A program made the position numbers and the translations under genes. A stretch of 41,165 nt of DNA from JAEELC01 sp963621965 (GTDB lineage Bacteria; Bacillota_I; Bacilli_A; Acholeplasmatales; Anaeroplasmataceae). Positions 1 through 7,582 of this stretch are shown here, piece after piece (the stretch's first letter is position 1; the number at the start of each line of letters is the position of its first letter). Under the pieces are notes generated by a model. It worked only from the letters and a program-made list of their open reading frames with translations. It was not told the DNA's origin and searched no databases. The DNA is taken from NCBI GenBank assembly GCA_963621965.1, contig CAVFGN010000015.1, positions 1 to 41,165 of the forward strand, written 5' to 3'.

Positions 1-46
1 AATTTCGAATTGCGTTTTGACCTTTAAGTGGGTCAGTTATATTTTA
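1..46. other. Possible mobile-element end or unrelated flank (unproven)
   Basis: Homology to the ATPase pseudogene stops at about position 47. The 46 bases before it do not continue the protein in any frame I can recognise. They hold a GACC...GGTC-type inverted pair (TTTGACC, then GTGGGTCA) that reminds me of IS21-family terminal repeats, but no transposase is in view and the window ends here. This is a guess about the edge, not an identification. Confidence 0.2.
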
Positions 47-939
47 CTATAAGCAATATCCTCTCCATGATGAAATTTTTTGGCTTGAAGAGTCCTCTGC
101 CCATAAGTTTTTACTATCAGTTTTATCTAATACAAATTTGATGTAAAAGATGCAAAAAGGATCTATTAATTTGTAATGTGCTTTCCTCTTAGAAAAACCA
201 AAAGGTACATACTTGAAAATGAAATTTGAAGCAATTAAAGAATTTAAATATTTACTTAATCCACCGCCATCAGAAATCTTTAGACTATTAGAGATTTCTT
301 CACGTGTAAAACCAACACTATTTGTTGATAACAATTTAATAATCTCTTTTGCTTTCTCACTAAAATTAAAAATTGAATTAAATAATCTATCAAATTCTAA
401 TAATAGTAATGCATCTCGCTTAAAAAATAAATTATCTATATTTTGTGCTAATGAATATTTATTGTCGATGTAATTTAAATAATAAGGAATGCCTCCAAAA
501 ATCATATAAGCTTGAGTAATATCATAAAGAGAATAATTGATTTCTTTAGATTCTAAAAACATTTTGGTTTCATATAGATTAAATGGGTTTAACTTGATTT
601 CATAAGTAACTCTTCCGTAAAGACCTCTTGTATTATTTATTAATTCATTTTCTATCCAAGAAGTGGCACTTCCACATACAATTACAATTAAATCATTTCT
701 ACTACAAGCAAATCCATTCCAAAATGCTTCAAAAGCACTTATAAAATTTGAACCTCTTGTGTCTAACCAAGGAAGTTCATCTATAAATATTACCTTTTTT
801 TCTGATTCATCAAACTGCATAATGTATTTTGTCAAAATGAAAAAAGCATCAAAACAAGTTATTATTTTTTTCGATATTAATTCCAAACAAATTTAGTATA
901 AAAATCTGATAGATTATTGAAATTGGACCTTGTTCCTAT
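47..939 (-). pseudogene. Decayed AAA+ ATPase of the ATPase_2/DUF234-like family
   Basis: The longest open piece (886 to 47) encodes the middle of an ATP-binding protein of the ATPase_2/DUF234 type. It has the Walker B segment VIFIDELPWLDT, the sensor-like stretch VIVCGSATSWIENELI, a GRVT segment and a winged-helix-like C-terminal half. The N-terminal third with the Walker A loop is missing. A further family-like piece (GTRSNFNNLSDFYTKFVWN) lies in another frame at 939-880 and ends at a stop, so a frameshift near 880-886 separates it from the main frame; a TAG lies immediately before it. The C-terminus stops at SSWRGYC, where intact relatives continue with FE and about 150 more residues. The only upstream start for the open piece is a TTG with no clear ribosome binding site. 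I infer a non-functional remnant, broken at both ends. Confidence 0.75.
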
Positions 940-963
940 CTAGACGATTACTTAAATTTTAAC

Positions 964-1012
964 AAAAACTTGCGGTGAAATATATTTTTTATGCGTTCAC
1001 CGCAAAGTTTTG
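964..1012. other. Long GC-rich inverted repeat in intergenic DNA
   Basis: The arms AAAACTTGCGGTGAA and TTCACCGCAAAGTTTT surround a 17-base AT-rich loop. They pair almost perfectly, with one extra A in the right arm. On the minus strand the stem is followed by TTTTTG, so it could act as a weak second terminator behind the lipid-kinase gene. It could equally be a dispersed palindromic repeat. It lies between that gene's own terminator and the ATPase pseudogene. Confidence 0.5.
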
Positions 1013-1048
1013 TACGATATTTAAATGTTCTAATATTAAAAATAAATT

Positions 1049-1083
1049 AAAAAAAGAGAATTAGATTTGTTTTTCTAATTCTC
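1049..1083 (-). terminator. Rho-independent terminator of the lipid-kinase gene
   Basis: Read on the minus strand, GAGAATTAGA pairs with TCTAATTCTC across an 8-base loop and is followed by a run of T. The left arm contains the gene's own TAG stop codon, so the terminator sits tight against the coding end. Confidence 0.85.
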
Positions 1084-1989
1084 GTGTATAAAAAAATATT
1101 TATTTTTAATTTTACTACTTATGCTGAAGTTAACTTTTTCTTTTAATACACTGATGTTTATTTCTTTAGCTGAACACGCAAATTCTCCGTCTGTATTAAT
1201 ATCAATTTCTTTTAAAGCCTTGATTTGTATATTTGATGCACTAAGAAGCTTTATTCCCTTTTTTGCTTTGTTTCCAAATATAAAAAATCTTGCAAGTCTG
1301 GGCCAAGTGATTTTACATTTGTTAATCAAAGCAATTTCAATCTTACCGTCATTTAATATAACATCGTTTTTTCTATCGAATTTAAATCCGGCGATTCTTT
1401 TTGTGTTTAATAAGAAGATGACATAAAAGGTTCCTTCAATTTTGTTATTATCATATGTTATCTCAAGATCTAACTTTTCATATTTAAAGAATTCTTTTAT
1501 TCCGTGAAATAAATAAGCTAGAGGCCCAAATAAACGTTTTAAAAATCTTGGGGTCGTGTAAGAAACATCAGTATACTTACCGGCAGCTGCCGCATAAGAG
1601 AAGTATCTATCATTTATTTTGCATATATCCATATATGAATTTGTATTGGTTAAAAATTTTTTAACTGATTTTTTTACATTCTTTGAATAGCCTAAAAGGC
1701 TTGCTAAATCATTAACTGTGCCTGATGGTATAATTGAGACTAAAACATTAGAAGAAGCCTCTACAACACCGGTGATAGCTTCGTTAATTGTACCATCCCC
1801 ACCAGATATTATGAGTGCATCATAATTATCTACATTATTATAAACATAATTTGTAATTGTGCGAATGCCTTCAGATTTATAAAAATCCACTATATCATAT
1901 TTATTTTTAAGTTTATTAATTAAATAATCCTTGTATTTCTCTATTTTATTATTTCTAGAAAATGGATTATAAACAATTAGAACTTTCAT
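1075..1989 (-). CDS. Diacylglycerol kinase family lipid kinase (DagK/YegS/BmrU-like)
   Basis: This 304-residue protein matches the usual length of the diacylglycerol/lipid kinase catalytic family, which phosphorylates membrane lipids such as diacylglycerol. The N-terminus MKVLIVYNPFSR and the nucleotide-binding loop ISGGDGTINEAI (about residues 61-72) are characteristic, followed by a second conserved SIIPSGTVNDLASLL block. The C-terminal half is the all-beta lipid-binding type, with an INTDGE motif near residue 266. There is no signal peptide or membrane helix, as expected for a peripheral enzyme. The start ATG at 1989 has GAGGG eight bases upstream on the minus strand. It is a single gene with its own terminator. 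The substrate cannot be told from sequence; diacylglycerol recycling from lipid turnover is the usual role in Bacillota. Confidence 0.85.
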   Translation of the reverse strand: MKVLIVYNPFSRNNKIEKYKDYLINKLKNKYDIVDFYKSEGIRTITNYVYNNVDNYDALIISGGDGTINEAITGVVEASSNVLVSIIPSGTVNDLASLLGYSKNVKKSVKKFLTNTNSYMDICKINDRYFSYAAAAGKYTDVSYTTPRFLKRLFGPLAYLFHGIKEFFKYEKLDLEITYDNNKIEGTFYVIFLLNTKRIAGFKFDRKNDVILNDGKIEIALINKCKITWPRLARFFIFGNKAKKGIKLLSASNIQIKALKEIDINTDGEFACSAKEINISVLKEKVNFSISSKIKNKYFFIHEN

Positions 1990-2006
1990 ATTATACCCTC
2001 ATCTAT

Positions 2007-2035
2007 ATTTTAACATTAAAAATAAGAAATCAATA
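2007..2035 (-). promoter_or_regulatory. Likely promoter of the lipid-kinase gene
   Basis: On the minus strand a TG-extended -10 (TGTTAAAAT, hexamer at 2012-2007) lies 18 bases before the start codon. The -35 is weak: TATTGA at 17-base spacing, or TTGATT at 15. Confidence 0.4.
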
Positions 2036-2254
2036 AAAAAGTTTGATATGTAATAAGATAGGCAGTGAAGAGTTAGGATATCTAGGAAAGAATACCTAGG
2101 TTAAATGAGTAATCGGTATTGCTATAGCAATCAATTGAAGATACACTTTGTTTAAAATTTAAAAATTCTTGCTGTTGTCTTTTCTACTAATTTTTTGATT
2201 AGCGTTTATTTGATTAGTTTCATTGTTCTTAGCCTATACTTTTAATTTTATTAT
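2036..2254. other. Intergenic stretch without a recognisable gene
   Basis: I see no coding potential on either strand. It contains a perfect short palindrome (ATTGCTATAGCAAT, about 2123-2136) and an imperfect CCTAGG-centred repeat near 2080-2100. Neither has the T-run of a terminator. Confidence 0.4.
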
Positions 2255-2282
2255 AAAAAAAATCCGATATATAAATATCGGA
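2255..2282 (-). terminator. Terminator of the tRNA operon
   Basis: On the minus strand, just past tRNA-Glu, TCCGATA pairs with TATCGGA across a 6-base loop and is followed by eight T residues. Confidence 0.85.
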
Positions 2283-2296
2283 CATAATTTTCTAAA

Positions 2297-2372
2297 TGGT
2301 GACGCGTACGGGGTTCGAACCCATAAATGCATGCGTGAAAGGCATGTGTGTTAACCGTTTCACCAACGCGCC
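2297..2372 (-). tRNA. tRNA-Glu (anticodon TTC)
   Basis: On the minus strand a full cloverleaf of 76 bases can be drawn. The acceptor stem is GGCGCGT with ACGCGTC, the anticodon stem CATGC/GCATG holds the loop CTTTCAC with anticodon TTC, and the T arm carries GGTTCGAACCC. CCA is encoded. It is the second tRNA of a two-tRNA transcript. Confidence 0.95.
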
Positions 2373-2468
2373 AACTTAAGTCTTAAAAGACTTGCTTAAA
2401 TATATTAACACAAGATTTTTTTTATGTAAAGAACTTTTTTTAAAAATCTTAGTTTTTTTTCTTAAAAG

Positions 2469-2559
2469 TGGCGTGGCAGCAGGGATTCGAACCCTGGCAC
2501 CAGTTACCCGGTCTACTTCCTTAGCAGGGAAGCCTCTTGAGCCTCTTGAGTACTGCCAC
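2469..2559 (-). tRNA. tRNA-Ser (anticodon GCT)
   Basis: A 91-base tRNA with the long variable arm of the class II type. The acceptor stem is GTGGCAG/CTGCCAC, the anticodon stem CTTCC/GGAAG holds the loop CTGCTAA with anticodon GCT, and the T arm carries GGGTTCGAATCCC. The discriminator is G and CCA is encoded. It is the promoter-proximal tRNA of the operon. Confidence 0.95.
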
Positions 2560-2578
2560 ATGTCTCTTAAGCCTTTTT

Positions 2579-2607
2579 ATTATAATATAGATACAGTTTA
2601 TAGTCAA
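2579..2607 (-). promoter_or_regulatory. Strong promoter of the tRNA-Ser/tRNA-Glu operon
   Basis: On the minus strand TTGACT (2607-2602) and a perfect TATAAT (2584-2579) are separated by exactly 17 bases. The -10 lies about 20 bases before the mature 5' end of tRNA-Ser. Confidence 0.85.
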
Positions 2608-2721
2608 GAATTATTTTTTTCTTTTAAAATAATAAACGGTGTAAATTATTTATCACGCTTATTTAGTGAAAAAAGACATTTAAAGTTAATAAATACTTTT
2701 CTTTTGAAATTTTTGTGAAAT

Positions 2722-2752
2722 TTGATATTTTTAAAAAAAATTATTATATAAT
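2722..2752 (+). promoter_or_regulatory. Possible promoter of the CvpA-like giant gene
   Basis: A perfect TATAAT at 2747-2752 is preceded by TTGATA at 2722-2727 with a long 19-base spacer. The -10 is convincing; the -35 is not. The predicted transcript would have a leader of about 90 bases. Confidence 0.4.
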
Positions 2753-2810
2753 ACATAAAAGGACTACATATATTTTTATTTGTAAAAAAAATTAAATTTA
2801 TGTAATCAAA

Positions 2811-2856
2811 ATAAGAAGGAGAGGTGAAGTCAAGCATTGGCTTGACAAAAGTATGA
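2811..2856 (+). promoter_or_regulatory. Translation start region with hairpin and overlapping mini-ORF
   Basis: The strong ribosome binding site AAGGAGAGG (2817-2824) is about 28 bases before the ATG at 2853, too far for direct use. Between them lies a perfect 7-bp hairpin (GTCAAGC at 2829-2835, GCTTGAC at 2840-2846) whose folding would bring site and start together. Alternatively, a 10-codon mini-ORF runs from GTG at 2824 to a TGA at 2854-2856 that overlaps the ATG in the ATGA arrangement typical of translational coupling. The gap from AAGGAG to that GTG is very short, so I cannot choose between the two. Confidence 0.5.
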
Positions 2857-5800
2857 GTTTTATTTCAAAAATAATACCATTTATAGTTTGGATTCCAACA
2901 ATATTTTTTGTTTTAATAGTATTACGTCATACATTAAGTGGTATAAGAAGAGGTAGAAGCAAATCTATTAAATTACTTATAACTGCAATTTTAGCTATTA
3001 TAGTTGCTTTTATAGTATACGTAATTCTTCAAAAGCGTTTTGATACTTTATCTGTAGATGTATGTAATATATTCAAAATCGATTTAAAGACAAAATTAGG
3101 CACTACTTCTAATTATGATACCCTAACAGAATATTTTGAAGAAATGTTATCAAATAACGAAGATGTATTATCTGCTATTGAACAATGTAATTTATCAGTT
3201 ATTGAAGCTGCTAAACTTATTTATAGCTTAGCTTTAGTAGGTGTAAATTTAATTCTTTTTGTAGTGTGCATAGTTGTATATCTTATTGCTGACTTTATTT
3301 TCTATCTTTTATACTTGGTATTTGCTAGTAAAGATAAAAGAAAAAAGAAAAATAGAGACGGCGAGGATGCAGCTCCTTATAAGAAACACAGATTAACTGG
3401 TGGTCTTATAGGACTTGTTAGAGGAATTGTTGCTTCAATCTTTGTCTTAGCACCTATAGGCATTATTTCATTTTTAATTACTGATGGCGAAGTATATGAT
3501 GTAAATACAGATGAAATTGAAGATAATAAAACTAAGAATATTGCTGAAATAACTAGAGTAGTTACTCAATATGATAGTGTTGGTATCGGTAAAGTGTTAA
3601 GTGCAGTTAAAAATAAAGAAGGTTTACCTATTTATTTAATTGTAGCTGATAAAATTACAACTGCTAAATATACATACACTGATGAAAATGGTGAAACAAA
3701 AGAACTTGAGTTATCCTTATCAAAAGATATCGGTAGTCTAACTAGACCTATTTGTAAAACTGGTTACTTATTCTTAAAGTACGGATATGACATTTCTAAA
3801 AATGGGGACTCACAATACTTAGCAGAATTTCTATCAAGTGACAAAACAATTGATGGTAAGACACTTGAAGAAGCAATTAGCGAAACACTTGCAGATTTAA
3901 CTGTTGATGAAAGTTCTATGCTTGGATATACATGTAATTTGCTTGCAATATCACTTGCACAAAAGAGTGTAGGAAGTGATGTGGATGAGTCAAATTTAGA
4001 TAGTCAAGAATTATCAAAGAAAATATTATATCATGTATTCATAGGTAAGAATTCAATTAAGTGCACAGATGTCATATCTGAAAATACAGGTACTGTTTTC
4101 TCAATCTTATTTGATGTAATTAAAAATAAGGATGTTCTAAATTCTTTAGGTAAAGCTTTTAATTCAGAATCTGGTGAGTCTTCTCTTGTGTATGGTATCT
4201 CAAAAACTGCAAGTTCTAAGGATACTACACGTGGAGCCGAGTTTGTGAATGAATTATATGAAGATTTAAAAGGTTTATCTTTCTTTGAAACACCAAGATT
4301 TAATAATTTACTTACAGACTGCTTAAAGGATATATTAGGAAGTTATCTTCCAAAATTTGATTTTACTTCAGTTACAAATCAAAACATGTATGATATTAAT
4401 TGGTCTAATTCTATTTCTACAATATTCACAAGTTTTGGTGCTTTAATTGATAATGTAGTAAATAATAATATTGAATCTAGCGAAGATTTGATGCATTTCT
4501 ATCTTAACCAATTATCTAACTCAGAGTCTGATGTTTATAAGAGAATTAATGACATAGTTGATACTTCGGCAATAGCTATCATATTAAATACAAACGGATT
4601 TAATGATTTTATTACTGATACTTTAAATAAGTCTTTAACTAGTATAACTAGTGAAGAAGTATCTCTTCCTAAGACTTGTTGGGGTAGCTATACAAATAGT
4701 GATGGCCTTCTAGTAAGTGGTGAGCTTAAAAAATTTATAAATAATGCAATTCCTACCTTTGCTAAAATCTACAACGTTACTTACAAGAGTGACGAATTAA
4801 CTGATGAACAAATTGCTAAGGTCATTCAAATAATATGTGACCCTAAAGGAGATATTGCTTGTCTTGTTGATACAACAAATGAAAATCATTCAATACTTGT
4901 TCATGCGATGATTTCAAATATAATGACTAACTTAAGTATCGATTCTGAAGAATCAAGTGTTAAGATTTGTTACGAAACAAGCGTTATGACTACACTAGAT
5001 TCTAACGGAGAAAAAGTTAGTGTTATAAGCACTGAAAATCTTAAAGAATTAATGAACTTCTTATATGATAATTCTACAAATGTTCCTGCTATCCAAGATG
5101 GAAGTGTAGATTTAATAGAATTTGTAAGACAAAATTCTAATACAATCAAAAATAGTACTATTTTACTAGATTTAGTATCACAATTATTTTATTCATATAG
5201 TGGCGAAACTTTAGAAATACCCGAAAGATTTGCGTTAAATAGTGAAAATGTAGAAAATAATTTAACACTATGGACTGATAAAGAAAATGGTGAAATGGTT
5301 AAACTTTTAAATATTATTGACGACGAATTCGATTTAATTAAATCTGCTACTAGCGATAGTTCATTTGATATTAACTTAATATTTGAAGCTAAAGATAGTA
5401 TGGATAAACTATTAACTAGTGATATTATTTGGTATACAATGTCTTCTGCGTTATTTGATGTAGATGATTTAATAATAACTGAAAACGATGCATTAACAGA
5501 TGATTATAATGAAACTTATATTAAAAAGGATGAGTTCGTTGCTTTAATAAATGTTCTTGATGTGTTGACTAGTGTAGATTCAGAAGGAAATAGAGATATA
5601 TCTAATATTGATATGGATTTAGACACTATTTATAACAATAGAGAATTAATTAAACAAAGTTCGATTATTAGAACCAAGGTAACTGAAGAAATTTCTAAAG
5701 AAAATGTTTTAATTATTTCTAGATACTCAACTATTTCTCAAGCTACAGATTATTATGTTGATACATTTAGAACTTACCAAAATAAGACATTAACTAAGAC

Positions 5801-6089
5801 AACGATTAGACAACTAAAGAGTTCGGAAATTGAGTACTTCTTAGTTGGCGTTAAAACTATATTAGGCTCAAATTCAAGTTATAATATTGATTATAATAGT
5901 ATTAATATTAGAAATATTGATGAGAGTTGCTTAAACTCTTCAGTTATTTTAAATGGTTTACAAGATTTGCTAAAGGAAATATATGCAGAAGCTGATAAAT
6001 CATATGTTTATTATTTAAGTAATGATCAAACTAATAATGAATTTATTACAAAAGAAAAAGCAATTAAGCAAATTAATAGTTTAAGGTAA
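2853..6089 (+). CDS. Giant membrane protein with CvpA-like N-terminus, function unknown
   Basis: The protein has 1078 residues. The first ~210 resemble the CvpA family: helices at about 7-26 and 39-60, with GIRRGRSKSIKLL before the second; a long hydrophobic stretch at about 119-157; a very basic loop (KDKRKKKN); then RLTGGLIGLVRGIVASIF leading into the last helix at about 181-207. CvpA proteins are usually about 160-200 residues and are linked to envelope homeostasis and colicin V production. The remaining ~870 residues, probably outside the membrane, are rich in Asp, Ser, Asn, Thr and Ile. I recognise no enzyme motif, signal peptide or LPXTG anchor there. ATG 2853 is the only plausible start, since no in-frame start lies upstream. 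It is a single gene between a probable promoter and a good terminator. The CvpA relation is inferred from pattern; the large domain is unassigned. Confidence 0.6.
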   Translation: MSFISKIIPFIVWIPTIFFVLIVLRHTLSGIRRGRSKSIKLLITAILAIIVAFIVYVILQKRFDTLSVDVCNIFKIDLKTKLGTTSNYDTLTEYFEEMLSNNEDVLSAIEQCNLSVIEAAKLIYSLALVGVNLILFVVCIVVYLIADFIFYLLYLVFASKDKRKKKNRDGEDAAPYKKHRLTGGLIGLVRGIVASIFVLAPIGIISFLITDGEVYDVNTDEIEDNKTKNIAEITRVVTQYDSVGIGKVLSAVKNKEGLPIYLIVADKITTAKYTYTDENGETKELELSLSKDIGSLTRPICKTGYLFLKYGYDISKNGDSQYLAEFLSSDKTIDGKTLEEAISETLADLTVDESSMLGYTCNLLAISLAQKSVGSDVDESNLDSQELSKKILYHVFIGKNSIKCTDVISENTGTVFSILFDVIKNKDVLNSLGKAFNSESGESSLVYGISKTASSKDTTRGAEFVNELYEDLKGLSFFETPRFNNLLTDCLKDILGSYLPKFDFTSVTNQNMYDINWSNSISTIFTSFGALIDNVVNNNIESSEDLMHFYLNQLSNSESDVYKRINDIVDTSAIAIILNTNGFNDFITDTLNKSLTSITSEEVSLPKTCWGSYTNSDGLLVSGELKKFINNAIPTFAKIYNVTYKSDELTDEQIAKVIQIICDPKGDIACLVDTTNENHSILVHAMISNIMTNLSIDSEESSVKICYETSVMTTLDSNGEKVSVISTENLKELMNFLYDNSTNVPAIQDGSVDLIEFVRQNSNTIKNSTILLDLVSQLFYSYSGETLEIPERFALNSENVENNLTLWTDKENGEMVKLLNIIDDEFDLIKSATSDSSFDINLIFEAKDSMDKLLTSDIIWYTMSSALFDVDDLIITENDALTDDYNETYIKKDEFVALINVLDVLTSVDSEGNRDISNIDMDLDTIYNNRELIKQSSIIRTKVTEEISKENVLIISRYSTISQATDYYVDTFRTYQNKTLTKTTIRQLKSSEIEYFLVGVKTILGSNSSYNIDYNSINIRNIDESCLNSSVILNGLQDLLKEIYAEADKSYVYYLSNDQTNNEFITKEKAIKQINSLR

Positions 6090-6108
6090 ACATAATTTTA
6101 TTGAAAGG

Positions 6109-6139
6109 ACTAAGGGAAATTATTTCTCTTAGTTTTTTT
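6109..6139 (+). terminator. Terminator after the CvpA-like gene
   Basis: An 11-bp stem (ACTAAGGGAAA with TTTCTCTTAGT, one G-U pair) with a 3-base loop is followed by seven T residues. Confidence 0.85.
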
Positions 6140-6163
6140 GAAAATTTTAACCTTAAATTATAT

Positions 6164-6177
6164 AAAAAACGTTTCCA
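6164..6177 (+). promoter_or_regulatory. Weak cre-like site before the fumarase operon
   Basis: AAAAAACGTTTCCA matches the cre consensus TGNAANCGNWNNCA at every fixed position except the first TG. It lies about 70 bases before the fumarase start, a position where CcpA could control the promoter. It is AT-rich and may be chance. Confidence 0.3.
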
Positions 6178-6247
6178 TTTAATATAAACAATACTAAAAA
6201 TTGTAATTAAAATTAACATAATGTAAAATTGAAATATAGGTGAATTT

Positions 6248-7078
6248 ATGAAAGAAATATATTTTGATGAAATTAAGACCTCTGTTTCAAATGCATTAGA
6301 TAAAGCATGTCATAATCTGAACGACTATACCCTTAGTTGCATTAAACAAGCCAAACTTAATGAAACTGATTCGTTACCAAAAGAAATTCTTGATAATATT
6401 TTAGAAAATGCAAAAATTGCAACAGAAGAACATACGCCTATGTGTCAAGACACAGGCATAGTTACATGTTTTGCATATATTGGCCGTGAAGTTCACTTGA
6501 ATTGCGATTTAGAAGAAGCTATTAATGCAGGTGTGAGGGATGCTTATCAAAAATTTTATTTAAGAAAAAGTGTAAGTGATGCAATAACTAGAGTTAACAC
6601 TAAAGATAATACTCCTGCTATAGTTCACTATAAATTTGTAAAAGGATCCAACCTGCGTCTTGTATTAGCTCCTAAAGGTGCTGGTAGTGAAAATATGTCA
6701 CGCCTTAAAATGTTAAATCCTACTGATGGTATTCAAGGAATAAAAGATTTTGTTGTTCAAACTATTAAAGACGCTGGCGGAAGACCTTGTCCTCCTTTGT
6801 TTTTAGGAATTGGTATTGGGGGAAACTTTGAGACTTGTGCATTAATGGCTAAAGAAGCTCTGACAAGATCAAAACCTAGCGAAAATTTAGAAATTAGAAA
6901 ATTTGAAGAAGATATTAAGGAACTTTGTAATCAAACGTTCGTTGGTCCGATGGGACTTGGGGGTAATACTACAGTATTTAATGTATTCATTAACACATGT
7001 CCTTGCCATATAGCCTCTCTTCCTGTTGCAATTAATATACAATGTCATGCGAATAGACATGAAGAGGTGATTTTATAA
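6248..7078 (+). CDS. Class I fumarate hydratase, alpha (N-terminal) subunit
   Basis: This is the 276-residue catalytic subunit of the iron-sulfur hydro-lyase family that covers class I fumarase and L(+)-tartrate dehydratase. With its partner it interconverts fumarate and malate in the cytoplasm. Probable [4Fe-4S] ligands are visible in the family's three usual contexts: PMCQDTG, GNFETCALMAKEAL and NTCPCHIASLP. The GGRPCPPLFLGIGIGG stretch is also characteristic. GGTGA precedes the ATG at 6248. Its TAA overlaps the ATG of the beta-subunit gene by one base, implying coupled synthesis of a heteromer. The malic enzyme gene that follows makes malate the most likely product, so I prefer fumarase over tartrate dehydratase. 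The enzyme is oxygen-labile, fitting an anaerobe. Confidence 0.88.
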   Translation: MKEIYFDEIKTSVSNALDKACHNLNDYTLSCIKQAKLNETDSLPKEILDNILENAKIATEEHTPMCQDTGIVTCFAYIGREVHLNCDLEEAINAGVRDAYQKFYLRKSVSDAITRVNTKDNTPAIVHYKFVKGSNLRLVLAPKGAGSENMSRLKMLNPTDGIQGIKDFVVQTIKDAGGRPCPPLFLGIGIGGNFETCALMAKEALTRSKPSENLEIRKFEEDIKELCNQTFVGPMGLGGNTTVFNVFINTCPCHIASLPVAINIQCHANRHEEVIL

Positions 7079-7581
7079 TGGATTTTGCTAAGCTTCATGC
7101 GGGCGATATCGTAAAGTATAGTGGTGTTTTATATACGGCGCGTGACCAAGCGCATTTAAGACTTAAAAATATGATTGATAGTGGCACTTCAATTCCTATT
7201 GATTTTACAAATAGTCTAATTTATTATGCAGGACCAACTCCTACAAAGCCAGGCGAGGTAATAGGCTCTATTGGTCCTACTACATCAAGCAGAATGGATA
7301 AATTTGTAGGATATATGAAAGATTTAAATGTGTCTGGAATGATTGGAAAAGGGCCTCGTGCTGACATTGTTCGTGATACATGTAAAACTGATAAATTAGT
7401 ATACTTTGTTACAACTGGCGGTTGTGGTGCACTCCTTAAAAAGTGTATTATTAGTGCAGAGGAAGTATTATTTGAGGATTTAGGTTGTGAATCGATTAAA
7501 CGACTAGAAGTAAAAGACTTTCCTTTGATTGTAGCTTATGATATATACGGAAACAGTATTTTTGAAAGGGTAGATAAATAA
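7078..7581 (+). CDS. Class I fumarate hydratase, beta (C-terminal) subunit
   Basis: This 167-residue protein corresponds to the C-terminal domain of long class I fumarases and to the tartrate dehydratase beta subunit. Family features are AGDIVKYSGVLYTARDQAHLR near the N-terminus, YYAGPTPTKPGEVIGSIGPTTSSRMD in the middle, then GMIGKG and a Gly-rich TTGGCGALLKK. It has no iron-sulfur cysteines of its own and completes the active site on the alpha subunit. It overlaps the alpha gene by one base and is followed two bases later by the malic enzyme, so all three are one transcript. Confidence 0.88.
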   Translation: MDFAKLHAGDIVKYSGVLYTARDQAHLRLKNMIDSGTSIPIDFTNSLIYYAGPTPTKPGEVIGSIGPTTSSRMDKFVGYMKDLNVSGMIGKGPRADIVRDTCKTDKLVYFVTTGGCGALLKKCIISAEEVLFEDLGCESIKRLEVKDFPLIVAYDIYGNSIFERVDK

Positions 7582-7582
7582 T

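Noticed and set aside
2376..2718. Open frames on both strands across the tRNA-Ser region
   Set aside because: They read through the tRNA genes and their promoter and match no protein.
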